A stretch of DNA of 64,000 bases, taken from assembly GCA_024304885.1 (NCBI GenBank), contig JALJOM010000003.1, positions 530,110-594,109 on the forward strand. Direction: 5' to 3'. The translations under genes and the position numbers were made by a program. How positions within the stretch are numbered: position 1 is the first letter of the stretch; every line of letters starts with the position of its first letter. Positions 1 to 7,939 of this stretch are shown here, in pieces. Below the pieces are notes generated by a model. It saw nothing but the letters and a program-made list of their open reading frames with translations. It did no database searches and was not told the DNA's origin. This DNA is from Beijerinckiaceae bacterium (GTDB lineage Bacteria > Pseudomonadota > Alphaproteobacteria > Rhizobiales > Beijerinckiaceae).

Positions 1-1
1 C

Positions 2-943
2 GCACGCCGGATCGAATCGGCCGAGCTGCAGCTCACCAAACGGCTCGACGCCGGCTTCGCAGCAGCAGCGGTCGAGACGCGAGCCGTCGAGGACATGCTG
101 CGTGCCTCTCTCGCGCGATGGGAAGCCCAGGGCGACCTCGGCGGAGCCCTCGCGAGGCTCGAGCGATCGGTCGATTCGGTCCGCGAGCGTTTGGATCGGC
201 TCGAGCAGCATGTCGTATCGAGGCCGCGCGCCGAGAACGCGAGCCATCCCGGCGACGCCCGCGGTACCGCCGCGCTCGCTGTCACGAGCGTGGCAGAGGA
301 CGGGGTGCCGGGGACCGGTCCTCGGTCGGCGCGAGCCCTGGATGTCATCGCCGACCCTCGGCCCGCGATTCGAGAGCCGGCGAGCCCATGTTCGGCTCAG
401 GGCGAGACCGGCCGGAAAGCGGCCGCCGATCCCACGCGGGATGCCCTCGCGCGGATTGCCGAGCGCTTGCGGACCATCGAAGCTCACCTCTCGAATACGT
501 GCGCCGGGTTTGCTGGCGCACCTGCGGCGGCGCGCACGGGCTCGCCTGTCCTGCCTTGGTTCGGCGGGCGGACGAAGTACGGGCACGACACGGCAAAAGG
601 GCGCGCTGCCTGCCCCGAGGCGGCTTTCGCCCGGGATGACGACAAGACCCGCCGCGCCGACCCCGATCCCGGGGCCGGAGCGGACGTCCTGATCGAGCCA
701 GGGAGCGGGTTCACGCCGCCCCTCGACGCGCATGCCGTGCAAAGGGGTCTCGACGGCGACGAAGGCGGCAGCGACCGTACCGACTTCATCGAGGCCGCAC
801 GCCGCGCCTCGCGTGCCGCTCAGGGACCAATCGAGCCTCGGCCGAACGAGGACGCTCACATGCCGCGAAGAGCGCGGGACATCCTGGGCGCCAAGGCGCG
901 ACGTTTCGTGCAGATCGTCGAGGACGCGATTCGGCGCGGCTGA
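2..943 (+). CDS. C-terminal part of a coiled-coil protein, possibly PodJ-like (5' end outside window)
   Basis: The reading frame is open from the first bases and ends at a TGA at 943, so only the C-terminal part (about 313 residues) is present. It has heptad-like stretches rich in Leu, Arg and Glu (near LARLERSVDSVRERLDRLEQ), then a low-complexity linker. The segment SDRTDFIEAARRAS near the C-terminus resembles a short motif that, in Hyphomicrobiales PodJ/localization-factor proteins, sits between the cytoplasmic coiled coil and a membrane segment. Here the protein stops about 50 residues later, with no membrane segment and no Sel1 or peptidoglycan-binding domain. This is either a truncated PodJ-like protein or an unrelated coiled-coil protein. 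The motif is seen; the family link is inference. Confidence 0.5.
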   Translation, partial: ARRIESAELQLTKRLDAGFAAAAVETRAVEDMLRASLARWEAQGDLGGALARLERSVDSVRERLDRLEQHVVSRPRAENASHPGDARGTAALAVTSVAEDGVPGTGPRSARALDVIADPRPAIREPASPCSAQGETGRKAAADPTRDALARIAERLRTIEAHLSNTCAGFAGAPAAARTGSPVLPWFGGRTKYGHDTAKGRAACPEAAFARDDDKTRRADPDPGAGADVLIEPGSGFTPPLDAHAVQRGLDGDEGGSDRTDFIEAARRASRAAQGPIEPRPNEDAHMPRRARDILGAKARRFVQIVEDAIRRG

Positions 944-1150
944 GGCTGCCGGTTCAAAATGCCGGGTTCGATGCCGCGCCTCGACCCGTCCCTCGTTGCC
1001 GAAAGGGTGCCGTTTCGCACGTCGGCATGCGACACGAGCGGCTAATCGACATAAGATCGGTCGACGAGCCTCGCGTGAGCGGGCTCACGGGCGCTTCTTC
1101 GCGAGGCCGGAGGAAGCCACGTTTCCGGCTCGGAGGGACAGGAGAATTTC

Positions 1151-1648
1151 ATGGGACGGCCCGCGGCGAGAATTACGGATCCGGTCGTTCACCCGTTGCC
1201 TCCGGTGCTTACCCCGGGCCCCGGCAGCGCCAACGTGCTCATCGGTTCCCTGCCGGCATGGCGAGGCGTGGGGGGCGCCGCGGCGGCAGCGATCCAGGGC
1301 GCCAAGAAAGTTTCCGACGCGGCGATCCGGGCCGCCGAGATGGCGACGGTCGCGGCAGCCGGCACGCCGGGTGCCCCCGCCGCGAAGGCCGCCGAGGAAG
1401 CGACCAAGTCTGCCGCCGCCGCGTCCATGGGCTCGATGATCACCAGCGCCGCGGGTGGCGCCGACATCCATCAATGCGCGACGCCGCTCCCGATCCCGCC
1501 GCATGGGCCGGGCGTGATCGTCGACGGTTCCGCAACCGTGCTCATCAACAACCTACCGGCCTGCCGCCAAGGCGATACGATCGTCGAGGCGGTGGGTCCG
1601 CCCAACAAGGTCGCGATGGGCCTGCCGACGGTGCTCATCGGGGGATAG
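1151..1648 (+). CDS. PAAR-domain protein (type VI secretion spike-tip type)
   Basis: This 165-residue protein has two PAAR-like halves. The first (residues about 1-38) starts with PAARITDPVVH and ends in NVLIGSLPAWR. The second (about 105-165) contains GPGVIVDGSATVLINNLPAC and ends in GLPTVLIGG. An Ala-rich helical insert of about 60 residues separates them. PAAR proteins form the sharp metal-binding cone on the VgrG spike of type VI secretion systems. AGGAG lies about 8 bases before the ATG. No VgrG, Hcp, effector or immunity gene lies in the window, so this is an orphan PAAR gene here. The domain call is firm; a link to an active secretion system is inferred. Confidence 0.85.
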   Translation: MGRPAARITDPVVHPLPPVLTPGPGSANVLIGSLPAWRGVGGAAAAAIQGAKKVSDAAIRAAEMATVAAAGTPGAPAAKAAEEATKSAAAASMGSMITSAAGGADIHQCATPLPIPPHGPGVIVDGSATVLINNLPACRQGDTIVEAVGPPNKVAMGLPTVLIGG

Positions 1649-1690
1649 GGCATGTCCCGGCGGAAGCGGTCCGCATGGAGTCGAGCAGGC

Positions 1691-2698
1691 TCACGTTCCT
1701 CCGGGTGCGACCGTGACGACAACGAGGCCGGGCACGTCCACGCCGGCCTCCCGTCGCTTTGCCGCCTGCTCGAGCATTGCGATCTCGAGGCCCTCCGCCA
1801 GCGCGACCGCCCGCACATAGGCCTCCCCGTGGGCATAGCGGAGGTCGGTTCCGACACGATAGGTCCCCGCCTCGGCGAGTTGAAGCGTGAATGCGAAACG
1901 TCCGCCCGGCGCGAGCGTTTGCCGGACCGCTGACAGGATCGGCGCGAGATCGCCGGTGTAGACGAGGACATCCGCGGCGAGGACGAGGCTCACGCTGCCT
2001 GCGGGCTCGGCGCGGAGAAAGTCCTCGTTCGATCCGACCGCGAGCCGGTCGTAGACGGCCTTGCCTCGCGCCGCCTCGATCATCCTCGGCGAGAGATCGA
2101 CTCCCGTGAGGTGCATGCTCTCGGCACGGAATTCTGCACCGCAGAGGCCGGTGCCGCAGCCGAGATCGACGACGGTCGCGAAATGTGTCGCCCCGAGACG
2201 TTCCAGGGCGCACCGGAGGAGTTGCGGGCCGCGATAGGAGAGAGGCCCGGCGAGATGCGTCTCGAAGCGGTCGGCATAGTCGTCGAACAAGGCCCGGACA
2301 TAGGGCTCGGGCGCCGTCTCCGGTGTCGGCCGCTTTCCGATCCGGGCGAGATGCATCGCCACGCCGAGGGCTCCGCTCGGGTCGAGGGCCGCGGCGCGCT
2401 CGTAGGCGAAGGCGGCGTCCTCCGATCGGCCGAGCCGCTCGCGGCTCTCGGCGAGGGCGAGCCACAGAGGTGCCCAGCCTGGCGCGTGGTCGAGCGTCTG
2501 CTCGAGAAGCTCTGCCGCGGCCGCATGGTCCCCGTCCGCCGCGGCAGCTCGAGCGTAGCGGAAGCGCCGATCGGCCACGAGATTCCCGGAAGAGCGAAGC
2601 TGTGTCGAGGGGTCCGCCATCTTTCGGTCGTCGCGATCGGTCTCGGGGCGAGGGTCGGGCGCGACGCTCATCCGCGGCGCGATCCGTTCATTCGGCAT
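1691..2698 (-). CDS. TPR-containing SAM-dependent methyltransferase
   Basis: The N-terminal part (residues about 45-110) forms two TPR-like helical pairs (FRYARAAAADGDHAAAAELL; PLWLALAESRERLGRSEDAA). The C-terminal part is a class I methyltransferase: the SAM-binding glycine loop VVDLGCGTGLCG is near residues 176-187, an acidic residue follows in LTGVDLS, and a later strand contains VLAADVLVYTGDL. Such TPR-methyltransferase fusions are common in alphaproteobacteria and usually have unknown small-molecule or protein substrates. The gene is divergent from the Gly/Trp-rich secreted protein, with about 80 bases between the starts. Met10 or Met27 are possible alternative starts, because the first 40 residues are low complexity. 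The substrate cannot be told from sequence. Confidence 0.85.
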   Translation of the reverse strand: MPNERIAPRMSVAPDPRPETDRDDRKMADPSTQLRSSGNLVADRRFRYARAAAADGDHAAAAELLEQTLDHAPGWAPLWLALAESRERLGRSEDAAFAYERAAALDPSGALGVAMHLARIGKRPTPETAPEPYVRALFDDYADRFETHLAGPLSYRGPQLLRCALERLGATHFATVVDLGCGTGLCGAEFRAESMHLTGVDLSPRMIEAARGKAVYDRLAVGSNEDFLRAEPAGSVSLVLAADVLVYTGDLAPILSAVRQTLAPGGRFAFTLQLAEAGTYRVGTDLRYAHGEAYVRAVALAEGLEIAMLEQAAKRREAGVDVPGLVVVTVAPGGT

Positions 2699-2780
2699 TC
2701 AGCCCGCATCTCGCAAGATCCGGGTACAGCGCCGACGTGACACCGCGCCGAACGGCGTCTGCCTTGTCGAGGAGACCGAG

Positions 2781-3194
2781 ATGAATGCAATGTCGAGGAA
2801 GATCGCGCTCGGCATGATCGCCGCCGTGGCGCTCGCGGCCATGGCTCCCGGCGAGGCGCAGGCGCAATGGCGTGGCGGCGGCTGGCGTGGAGGTGGTTGG
2901 CATGGCGGCGGCTGGCACGGGGGCGGGTATAGCGGCGGCTGGCACGGGGGCGGCTGGCGCGGCCACAGGGGACACGGCGCCAATTGGGTCGGCCCGGCCG
3001 TGGCCGGCGTCATCGGCGGCCTCGCGCTCGGGGCGCTCGCGAGCTCGGCCTATCCCGCTTACGGCTATGGCTATGGTCAGCCCTATTATGGCTACGGCCC
3101 GACATATTATGGCGGATGCACGTGGCGAAGGCAGCCGACCTATGATCCCTGGGGTCGGTTCATCGGCTACGGTTCGGTGCAAGTCTGCTATTGA
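2781..3194 (+). CDS. Secreted Gly/Trp/His-rich small protein
   Basis: This 137-residue protein starts with a clear signal peptide (MNAMSRKIALGMIAAVALAA, likely cleaved after AQA near residue 28). The mature part opens with tandem WRGGG/WHGGG units up to about residue 60, then has a short hydrophobic glycine-zipper-like stretch (VAGVIGGLALGALA). It ends in a Tyr/Pro/Gly-rich tail with two cysteines. Alphaproteobacteria encode many such low-complexity envelope proteins and their function is unknown. GAGGAG lies directly before the ATG and a strong hairpin terminator follows the stop, so it is probably a single-gene transcript. Met4 is a possible alternative start. Confidence 0.75.
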   Translation: MNAMSRKIALGMIAAVALAAMAPGEAQAQWRGGGWRGGGWHGGGWHGGGYSGGWHGGGWRGHRGHGANWVGPAVAGVIGGLALGALASSAYPAYGYGYGQPYYGYGPTYYGGCTWRRQPTYDPWGRFIGYGSVQVCY

Positions 3195-3220
3195 GGCGTG
3201 CAATTCTTACGAACCGTTCG

Positions 3221-3250
3221 GCCCGGCCGATTCGGCCGGGCTTTCGGTTT
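3221..3250 (+). terminator. Rho-independent terminator after the Gly/Trp-rich gene
   Basis: A GC-rich perfect inverted repeat (GCCCGGCCGA / TCGGCCGGGC) is followed by a T-rich stretch (TTTCGGTTTT). It lies 27 bases after the stop of the secreted protein and just before the left end of the integrated element. Confidence 0.75.
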
Positions 3251-3292
3251 TCGGAGCCGTAGCCTTCCCTTCGGTGGTCGCGGAGGATGATT

Positions 3293-3306
3293 TGGCGGAG
3301 GGAGCG
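3293..3306 (+). repeat. attL core: 14-base copy of the tRNA-Ser 3' end
   Basis: TGGCGGAGGGAGCG is identical to 12740-12753, the 3' terminus of tRNA-Ser(GGA) on the minus strand. The flanks do not match beyond 14 bases. Confidence 0.8.
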
Positions 3307-3407
3307 TCCGACGAATTAGGGTCCGCGACTGGTCGGGAATGTCCGAGCAATCGTCTAAAAATCCGTGACTTAGGAAAAAATCTGTTCGCATTTGTTCGCC
3401 TGCGATG

Positions 3408-3420
3408 CTATAAATCCGCG
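3408..3420 (+). promoter_or_regulatory. Element-specific CTATAAA-CCGCG motif before the integrase
   Basis: CTATAAATCCGCG lies 32 bases before the integrase start. Near-identical motifs occur at 11371-11384 and 11655-11668, upstream of two small genes of the same element. TATAAA could act as a -10 box, with CCGCG at or after the start of transcription. The shared sequence is seen; its role is inferred. Confidence 0.35.
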
Positions 3421-3424
3421 TCAG

Positions 3425-3449
3425 ATTGTGGGGCGGATTGTGGGGTAAA
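3425..3449 (+). promoter_or_regulatory. Candidate left arm-type integrase sites
   Basis: Two tandem units, ATTGTGGGGCG and ATTGTGGGGTAAA, end just before the integrase ATG at 3452. The same modules recur near the right end (12665-12684) in swapped order. Repeats of this kind next to both attachment sites are typical of arm-type binding sites for tyrosine integrases. Confidence 0.5.
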
Positions 3450-3451
3450 GC

Positions 3452-4663
3452 ATGGGGCGGCGATCGAACAAGCTCTCGGCTCGCACCGTCGCGACACTCA
3501 CGAAGCCCGGCCGGCACGCGGACGGGAACGGGCTTTATCTCGTCATCGACCCGAGCGGCGCGAGGCGTTGGGCTTTCCTCTTCACGCATGACGGCAAGCG
3601 CCGCGAGATGGGCCTCGGCTCGGCGGGCGCGGTCACTCTCGCCGCCGCGCGCGATCTCGCCTTCGAAGCAAGAAAGCGCGTCGCGGCCGGCATCGATCCC
3701 CTGGAAGCGAGGCGCGAGGCTGCAAAGGCGATCGTCGGCAAGCCGACCTTCGGACCATGCGCCCTCGGCTACATCGCGGCGCACGAGGCGAGCTGGCGCA
3801 ATGCCAAGCATCGCCAGCAATGGCGCTCGACGCTCGAAACCTACTGCACGGCGATTTGGGACAAGCCCGTCGACGAGATCGACACGGAAGCCGTGCTCGG
3901 GGTGCTTCAACCCTTGTGGCAGTCCGTGCCCGAGACCGCTTCGCGGCTTCGCGGGCGCATCGAAGCCGTTCTGGACGCGGCTCGGGCGCAAGGGCACCGC
4001 ACCGGGGAGAACCCGGCACGTTGGCGCGGGCATCTCGACCACCTTCTCGCCAAGCCGCAAAAGCTCTCTCGCGGGCATCACGCGGCAATGCCCTATTCCG
4101 AGGTCCCGGCCTTCGTGGCGAGCCTGAGGGAGCGGGAAGCCTTGGCGGCTCTCGCCTTGGAGTTCGTCATCCTGACGGCGGCGCGATCCGGCGAGGTCCT
4201 CGGCGCGCGATGGTCGGAATTCGATCTCGCGGCGAAGGTCTGGACCATCCCCGCGGCTCGCATGAAGGCCGGGCGCGAGCATCGTGTGCCGCTCTCGGGC
4301 CGCGCGATGGCCATTCTTGCAAAGCTCGCCGAGGGCCGGACCGGGGACTTCGTCTTTCCAGGGCAGCGACCCGGCAAGCCACTCTCGGGCATGGCAATGG
4401 AGATGGTGCTTCGCCGGCTGAAGGCAGAGGTCACGGTGCACGGGTTTCGGTCGAGCTTCCGGGATTGGTGCGGCGAGGAGACCCATTTCCCGCGTGAGGT
4501 CGCGGAAGCGGCCCTTGCGCATGTCGCCGGCGACGCGACGGAACGGGCCTATCGGCGCGGCGATGCCCTCGAGAAGAGGCGCGGGCTTATGGAAGCCTGG
4601 GCCGCATTCTGTGAGCCTAGAGCAAGTGACAACGTGGTGCGGATCCACAAAGCCGCGAGCTGA
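3452..4663 (+). CDS. int: Tyrosine recombinase integrase (P4-type, arm-binding N-terminal domain)
   Basis: This 403-residue protein has a DUF4102-type arm-DNA-binding domain (about 8-95, with DGNGLYLVIDPSGARRWAF), a SAM-like core-binding domain (about 100-200) and a C-terminal catalytic domain. The catalytic set is visible: Arg245 in TAARSGEVL, Lys272, His330 and Arg333 in HGFRSSFRDW, His357 in LAHVAG, and nucleophile Tyr367 in ERAYRR. Length and layout match P4-family integrases that target tRNA 3' ends. It lies just inside attL, reads into the element, and is the distal-end integrase relative to the intact tRNA. No truncation or missing residue is seen, so it is probably active. Confidence 0.95.
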   Translation: MGRRSNKLSARTVATLTKPGRHADGNGLYLVIDPSGARRWAFLFTHDGKRREMGLGSAGAVTLAAARDLAFEARKRVAAGIDPLEARREAAKAIVGKPTFGPCALGYIAAHEASWRNAKHRQQWRSTLETYCTAIWDKPVDEIDTEAVLGVLQPLWQSVPETASRLRGRIEAVLDAARAQGHRTGENPARWRGHLDHLLAKPQKLSRGHHAAMPYSEVPAFVASLREREALAALALEFVILTAARSGEVLGARWSEFDLAAKVWTIPAARMKAGREHRVPLSGRAMAILAKLAEGRTGDFVFPGQRPGKPLSGMAMEMVLRRLKAEVTVHGFRSSFRDWCGEETHFPREVAEAALAHVAGDATERAYRRGDALEKRRGLMEAWAAFCEPRASDNVVRIHKAAS

Positions 4664-4777
4664 TAGAACTCAGTGCCCCCCGGTACGCGGAATCTCACTC
4701 ACGGATTGCTCGCGGACGATGAGATGCAAACGTCCAGGAGCCACATAATTGAGACGATATAAACGGCAGTCAAGTTC

Positions 4778-5317
4778 TCAGAACTCGGCGATCGTCTGTT
4801 GAACGATAAACCGAATATTCTTGTAGCCGTTTATTTTTGGATACCGAGTCAAAGAGTTAGGCACATATTCAGAGAACGCGCGTTTTTGCGTAGCCGGCAC
4901 AGATAGGTGTATGCTCACCGTATCTTCAGCGACAGTTATACATCTGGGTAGGTTACGATGCAGATCATCGATAAGGTCATCAAACATGCCCGGGCAATCC
5001 GATACGATGATTCGAACTCTCAGTTCTGCTAAGGGATATGCTGATTTGTTCAGAACAGTGCCGGTGAATTTTGGACTATATGAGTCGAAAGATAAAGTTG
5101 TGTCGGTCAGGTCTATTTGATCAACTGAGATTAACAAACTAGCCGACTGCCGCTTGGCGGCAGATTGCCGATTATCATACCAAAAGTAGGCTGCGCCAAT
5201 AGCTACCAAGGCGGCTAGGGCCCCCGCAGTATAGGCTAAAAAACGTCTGAACCCTGAATACTGAATCGCGAAATAAATAATGCCTAGCAGTATGATGCTG
5301 AGCGCGAGCCATTCCAT
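4778..5317 (-). CDS. Small membrane-anchored protein of unknown function
   Basis: This 179-residue protein begins with two hydrophobic helices (about 2-20 and 25-46) and continues with a soluble domain. That domain includes ISVDQIDLTDTTLSFDS, FTGTVLNKSAYPLAELRVRI and a C-terminal strand-rich part. The pattern 'a variable strand, then GTVLNKS, then L..L.V.I' resembles FxLyD-like or late-embryogenesis-like beta domains that describe 'non-local' interactions. No known enzyme motif is seen. The gene has much lower GC and more A/T-ending codons than its neighbours, so it was probably acquired recently. It points toward the integrase and is the only leftward gene in the left half of the element. 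The soluble-domain reading is a guess. Confidence 0.6.
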   Translation of the reverse strand: MEWLALSIILLGIIYFAIQYSGFRRFLAYTAGALAALVAIGAAYFWYDNRQSAAKRQSASLLISVDQIDLTDTTLSFDSYSPKFTGTVLNKSAYPLAELRVRIIVSDCPGMFDDLIDDLHRNLPRCITVAEDTVSIHLSVPATQKRAFSEYVPNSLTRYPKINGYKNIRFIVQQTIAEF

Positions 5318-5755
5318 CGTATCGCACTTTCGAGAGCGATGTCAGAAACGAATATCTCATGTTGGGCCTGACTGTGGTTTCAGGGCCTCGGTCAGGGTGC
5401 CGCGGATCGCTTCTGAACGTGATGTCTTTGAATCGAGTAAGGCACAAAATCGGCCAGCTGAGCAATAGGCGGCGTCTTCCGGCCCGGCCCTAACCCAGGC
5501 CGCGTTGATCTATACGCTCACCGAGCCGGGGCGGAACCTCGGTTCTTTCGAGATAAGGGCTAACCGAGACGTGGCACGAAAAGATCGGCTCGGCGCTCGA
5601 ATTCTCAGACAGTGGCGCATGAGCGCCGATCTCTGCCCTTGGCCCCGTTCGCCCGTCCGTGTTCGTTCCTATATGACGTTGCACGGGGATAGGCCGGCCA
5701 GCCGACAAGCGAGTCGAACCCAATTGCTTCCCCGCGTTCCTTCGAAGCTCGCGGA
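5318..5755. other. Non-coding stretch inside the element
   Basis: These 438 bases separate the leftward membrane protein from the rightward 410-residue gene and probably hold both promoters. Composition goes from A/T-rich on the left to GC-rich on the right. No convincing gene, RNA or repeat is seen. Confidence 0.5.
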
Positions 5756-6988
5756 ATGCATGCGATGACAGACTTTTTCAAAGCACGCGGGATTGATCGC
5801 TTCGTCCCAATCCATGACTTGATCGATTGGCTTGCCAGCGAGGACAGGACGAAGTTCGATCCGGATCGCGAAGTCGCTGCCGAGAGGCCCGTCAAATCTT
5901 GGTCCGATCCGCCTGGGCGGAAACCGCTGTCGCAGCGAGGGCAAGAATTGGCAAGAATGTATCGCGCGGCCGAAGCCGAGTTTGCATGCCGTGCGTTCAA
6001 TCGGGACATTATCGTCCGAGGATTCCTCTCGGGGGATCCTAGCCGTGCCAGAGTGCAAGTCCCCAATGATCTCTTCGAAGGCATCCGGACAGCCGGCGCG
6101 GAATTCCCCGACGAGCGTTTGCTCTGGCTGTGCGTGACCGATGATGACGTGCATTACCTCGAGTATACCGTCGTAGACGACGGGCGCGGCGGATCGAGGC
6201 GCGACGACCGAATTATGAAAGCCGGCAAGGTACTCTTTTCCGGGCTTGTTGTCGAAATCGGTGACGTGTTGCAAACGTGGGGCTTGGGATTCGAGAAGGA
6301 GGTCGATCTCGGTACGGCCTCAGTGACAGCAGACGACGCCGATTGGTTCGCGAAGCAATGGAGACGCGAATACGTGCCTTTGTCGGCTGCTTTGCTATGG
6401 ATCGCGAGTGGGGGGCGCATCGAGCGCGGCAGTTGCAACATCGCCTATGACGAACTGGATAAGATGCAAACTGAGCTGATCTCGGCCCTACAACTCGGCA
6501 AGCTGAAAGCAATCGGCCGTCGCGGCTGCGATCCAACGCATCCCGAAGAAGTTCCTGCGGTCGAATTCAATTGTCGAGTCAGCCCTTTCCGTCGTCCAAC
6601 GCCGATCGAATGGATTTTTGGCGAGCAATATGAACCCGTGTTGAATTGGTACTCTCTGGCCGATGCCGGCCCGGATTCCGGACCCGGCGATAAAATCTGG
6701 AATCGCACGGGCACTGTATGGTGTCGCCTTGCAGTTATGCGGTGTGAGGTAGAACGCTGGTCGGCGCCCAATGCCACAGGCCATGGCGCTGCGCAAGGAA
6801 TCAACGAACAGAAAAGGCTTGCTGTCGATCTTGCCATTCAAGCCATCGGGCTCGACCAGTTGAATGGCATGAAACAGAAAGAGCGCGAGGCACATATTCT
6901 CGACCATTGCAAGAGCGTGTCTGGCGTCGAAGTTACCGACCGTTATGTCAGGATTAGACTGAAGACAGCCAAGGGGGAACGAAGTTAG
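5756..6988 (+). CDS. Unknown 410-residue element-borne protein
   Basis: No known enzyme motif is recognised. The protein seems to contain two related modules, about 70-150 (EFACRAFNRDIIVRGFLSGD, then VPNDLFEGI) and about 235-290 (LISALQLGKLKAIGRRGCD, then VPAVEF). The pattern is 'helix, small-residue turn G.L.A.G, then a P..xF strand', seen in uncharacterised Hyphomicrobiales proteins. The middle has PLSAALLWIASGG. The C-terminus (HILDHCKSVSGVEVTDRYVRIRLK) looks like a helix-turn-helix-like end domain. Composition is slightly lower in GC than the chromosome. It lies alone between the membrane protein and the AlpA-like gene. Met4 (5765) is an alternative start. Possible roles are cargo, regulation or phage interference; none is shown. 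Confidence 0.65.
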   Translation: MHAMTDFFKARGIDRFVPIHDLIDWLASEDRTKFDPDREVAAERPVKSWSDPPGRKPLSQRGQELARMYRAAEAEFACRAFNRDIIVRGFLSGDPSRARVQVPNDLFEGIRTAGAEFPDERLLWLCVTDDDVHYLEYTVVDDGRGGSRRDDRIMKAGKVLFSGLVVEIGDVLQTWGLGFEKEVDLGTASVTADDADWFAKQWRREYVPLSAALLWIASGGRIERGSCNIAYDELDKMQTELISALQLGKLKAIGRRGCDPTHPEEVPAVEFNCRVSPFRRPTPIEWIFGEQYEPVLNWYSLADAGPDSGPGDKIWNRTGTVWCRLAVMRCEVERWSAPNATGHGAAQGINEQKRLAVDLAIQAIGLDQLNGMKQKEREAHILDHCKSVSGVEVTDRYVRIRLKTAKGERS

Positions 6989-7088
6989 GAACGTTCCTAA
7001 AAATTGTTCCCAACGTTCCTTTCGACAAGCGCGAAACGGTGCATATAGTGGGGAGCTATCTCGAACAACCGCAGCACGAGGTAGCTGA

Positions 7089-7289
7089 ATGCCCAGAATT
7101 GTTCCCAATATCAGTCCCGCCGAGAAGCTCGCCCTTCGCGTCAATGAAGCAGTGGCGACGGCGGGAATCTCCCGCAGCACGATCTACAAGCTCATGGCCC
7201 TCGGGCAACTTCGCACGACGAAGGTCGGCGGGCGGCGCTTGATCCTTCGCGAGGACCTGGAAGCTCTCTTGCAGCGGGGCGCGCAGTGA
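7089..7289 (+). CDS. AlpA/excisionase-family helix-turn-helix protein
   Basis: This 66-residue protein has the winged-HTH excisionase pattern: residues about 17-45 (VNEAVATAGISRSTIYKLMA) form the HTH, followed by the wing LGQLRTTKVGGRRLILREDLEALL. The family includes AlpA of P4-like prophages and MerR-like excisionases that turn on integrase or excision genes. Its stop overlaps the GTG start of the next gene, so it is the first gene of the replication operon. An AlpA-like activator ahead of a primase is a hallmark arrangement in Gram-negative phage satellites. Confidence 0.85.
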   Translation: MPRIVPNISPAEKLALRVNEAVATAGISRSTIYKLMALGQLRTTKVGGRRLILREDLEALLQRGAQ

Positions 7290-7939
7290 GCACCCCCGAC
7301 AAGCGAAGCCCGGCCCCGCTTGGCGCAGCGGAAACCGGGCTCGGAGATGTCGATAGGCGGACGGCCGATGACATTTCCACCCTACCGAATTCGGGCCTTC
7401 CCGGCAAGGGCGCATCGATACGAGCCGAGCTTCGGCGCAAGCGGGACGTGGACGCGCTTTGGCGCCTCGGGCCGGCGCCGCTGTGGCATTTCATCTGCGA
7501 GGTCGAGAAGGGTGCGGACCTCGACGTGACGCTGGCGCGCTACGCGGCTTTGCCTGCGGATTTCATCAAGGCCCTTGGCGGCGACCGCTTCGCGCCTTGC
7601 CTCTTCGTCATCGACGGGGGGGCGCGAATGAAAGGGCGTGTAGATTTCCGGACGGTCGCTGCCGCGGCGGTCCCGGCACTGCCGGCGATCCTCGCGCGAT
7701 TGCTTCCCGGCGGCGTGACCGAGGGCGGCGAATATTCCGCGCTGAACCCGTGCCGGGCCGATCGGCGGCTCGGCTCGTTCAAGGTCAACCTGCGCTCCGG
7801 CAAGTGGGCCGACTTCGCGACCGGCGACAAGGGCGGCGATGTCGTTTCACTCGTCGCCTATATCGAGCATATCGGGCAGGCCGAGGCCGCGCGGCGGCTC
7901 GCCCATATGCTCGGCCTGGACACGAGGGGGCGCCGATGA
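7286..7939 (+). CDS. Primase N-terminal-domain-like protein
   Basis: This 217-residue protein carries, at about 145-210, a segment like the N-terminal domain of phage and plasmid primases: NPCRADRRLGSFKVNL, KWADFATGDKGGDVVSLVAY, then a helical LARRLAHMLGL-like end. The zinc-binding cysteines of the classical CHC2 finger are replaced (DFATGDKGGD form), as in many mobile-element primases. The N-terminal half is less conserved and holds a helical DALWRLGPAPLWHF region. The GTG start overlaps the AlpA-like stop, and its own TGA overlaps the ATG of the toprim/DUF927 gene. The two proteins probably act together in primer synthesis for element replication. Confidence 0.75.
   Translation: MSTPDKRSPAPLGAAETGLGDVDRRTADDISTLPNSGLPGKGASIRAELRRKRDVDALWRLGPAPLWHFICEVEKGADLDVTLARYAALPADFIKALGGDRFAPCLFVIDGGARMKGRVDFRTVAAAAVPALPAILARLLPGGVTEGGEYSALNPCRADRRLGSFKVNLRSGKWADFATGDKGGDVVSLVAYIEHIGQAEAARRLAHMLGLDTRGRR

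Noticed and set aside
2870-2960. Tandem repeats that could suggest a CRISPR or satellite
   Set aside because: They are codon repeats of WRGGG/WHGGG in a secreted protein and have no spacer structure.
7459-7935. N-terminal extension of the toprim-DUF927 protein
   Set aside because: It overlaps the preceding primase-domain gene in another frame; the ATGA overlap at 7936 is the natural start.
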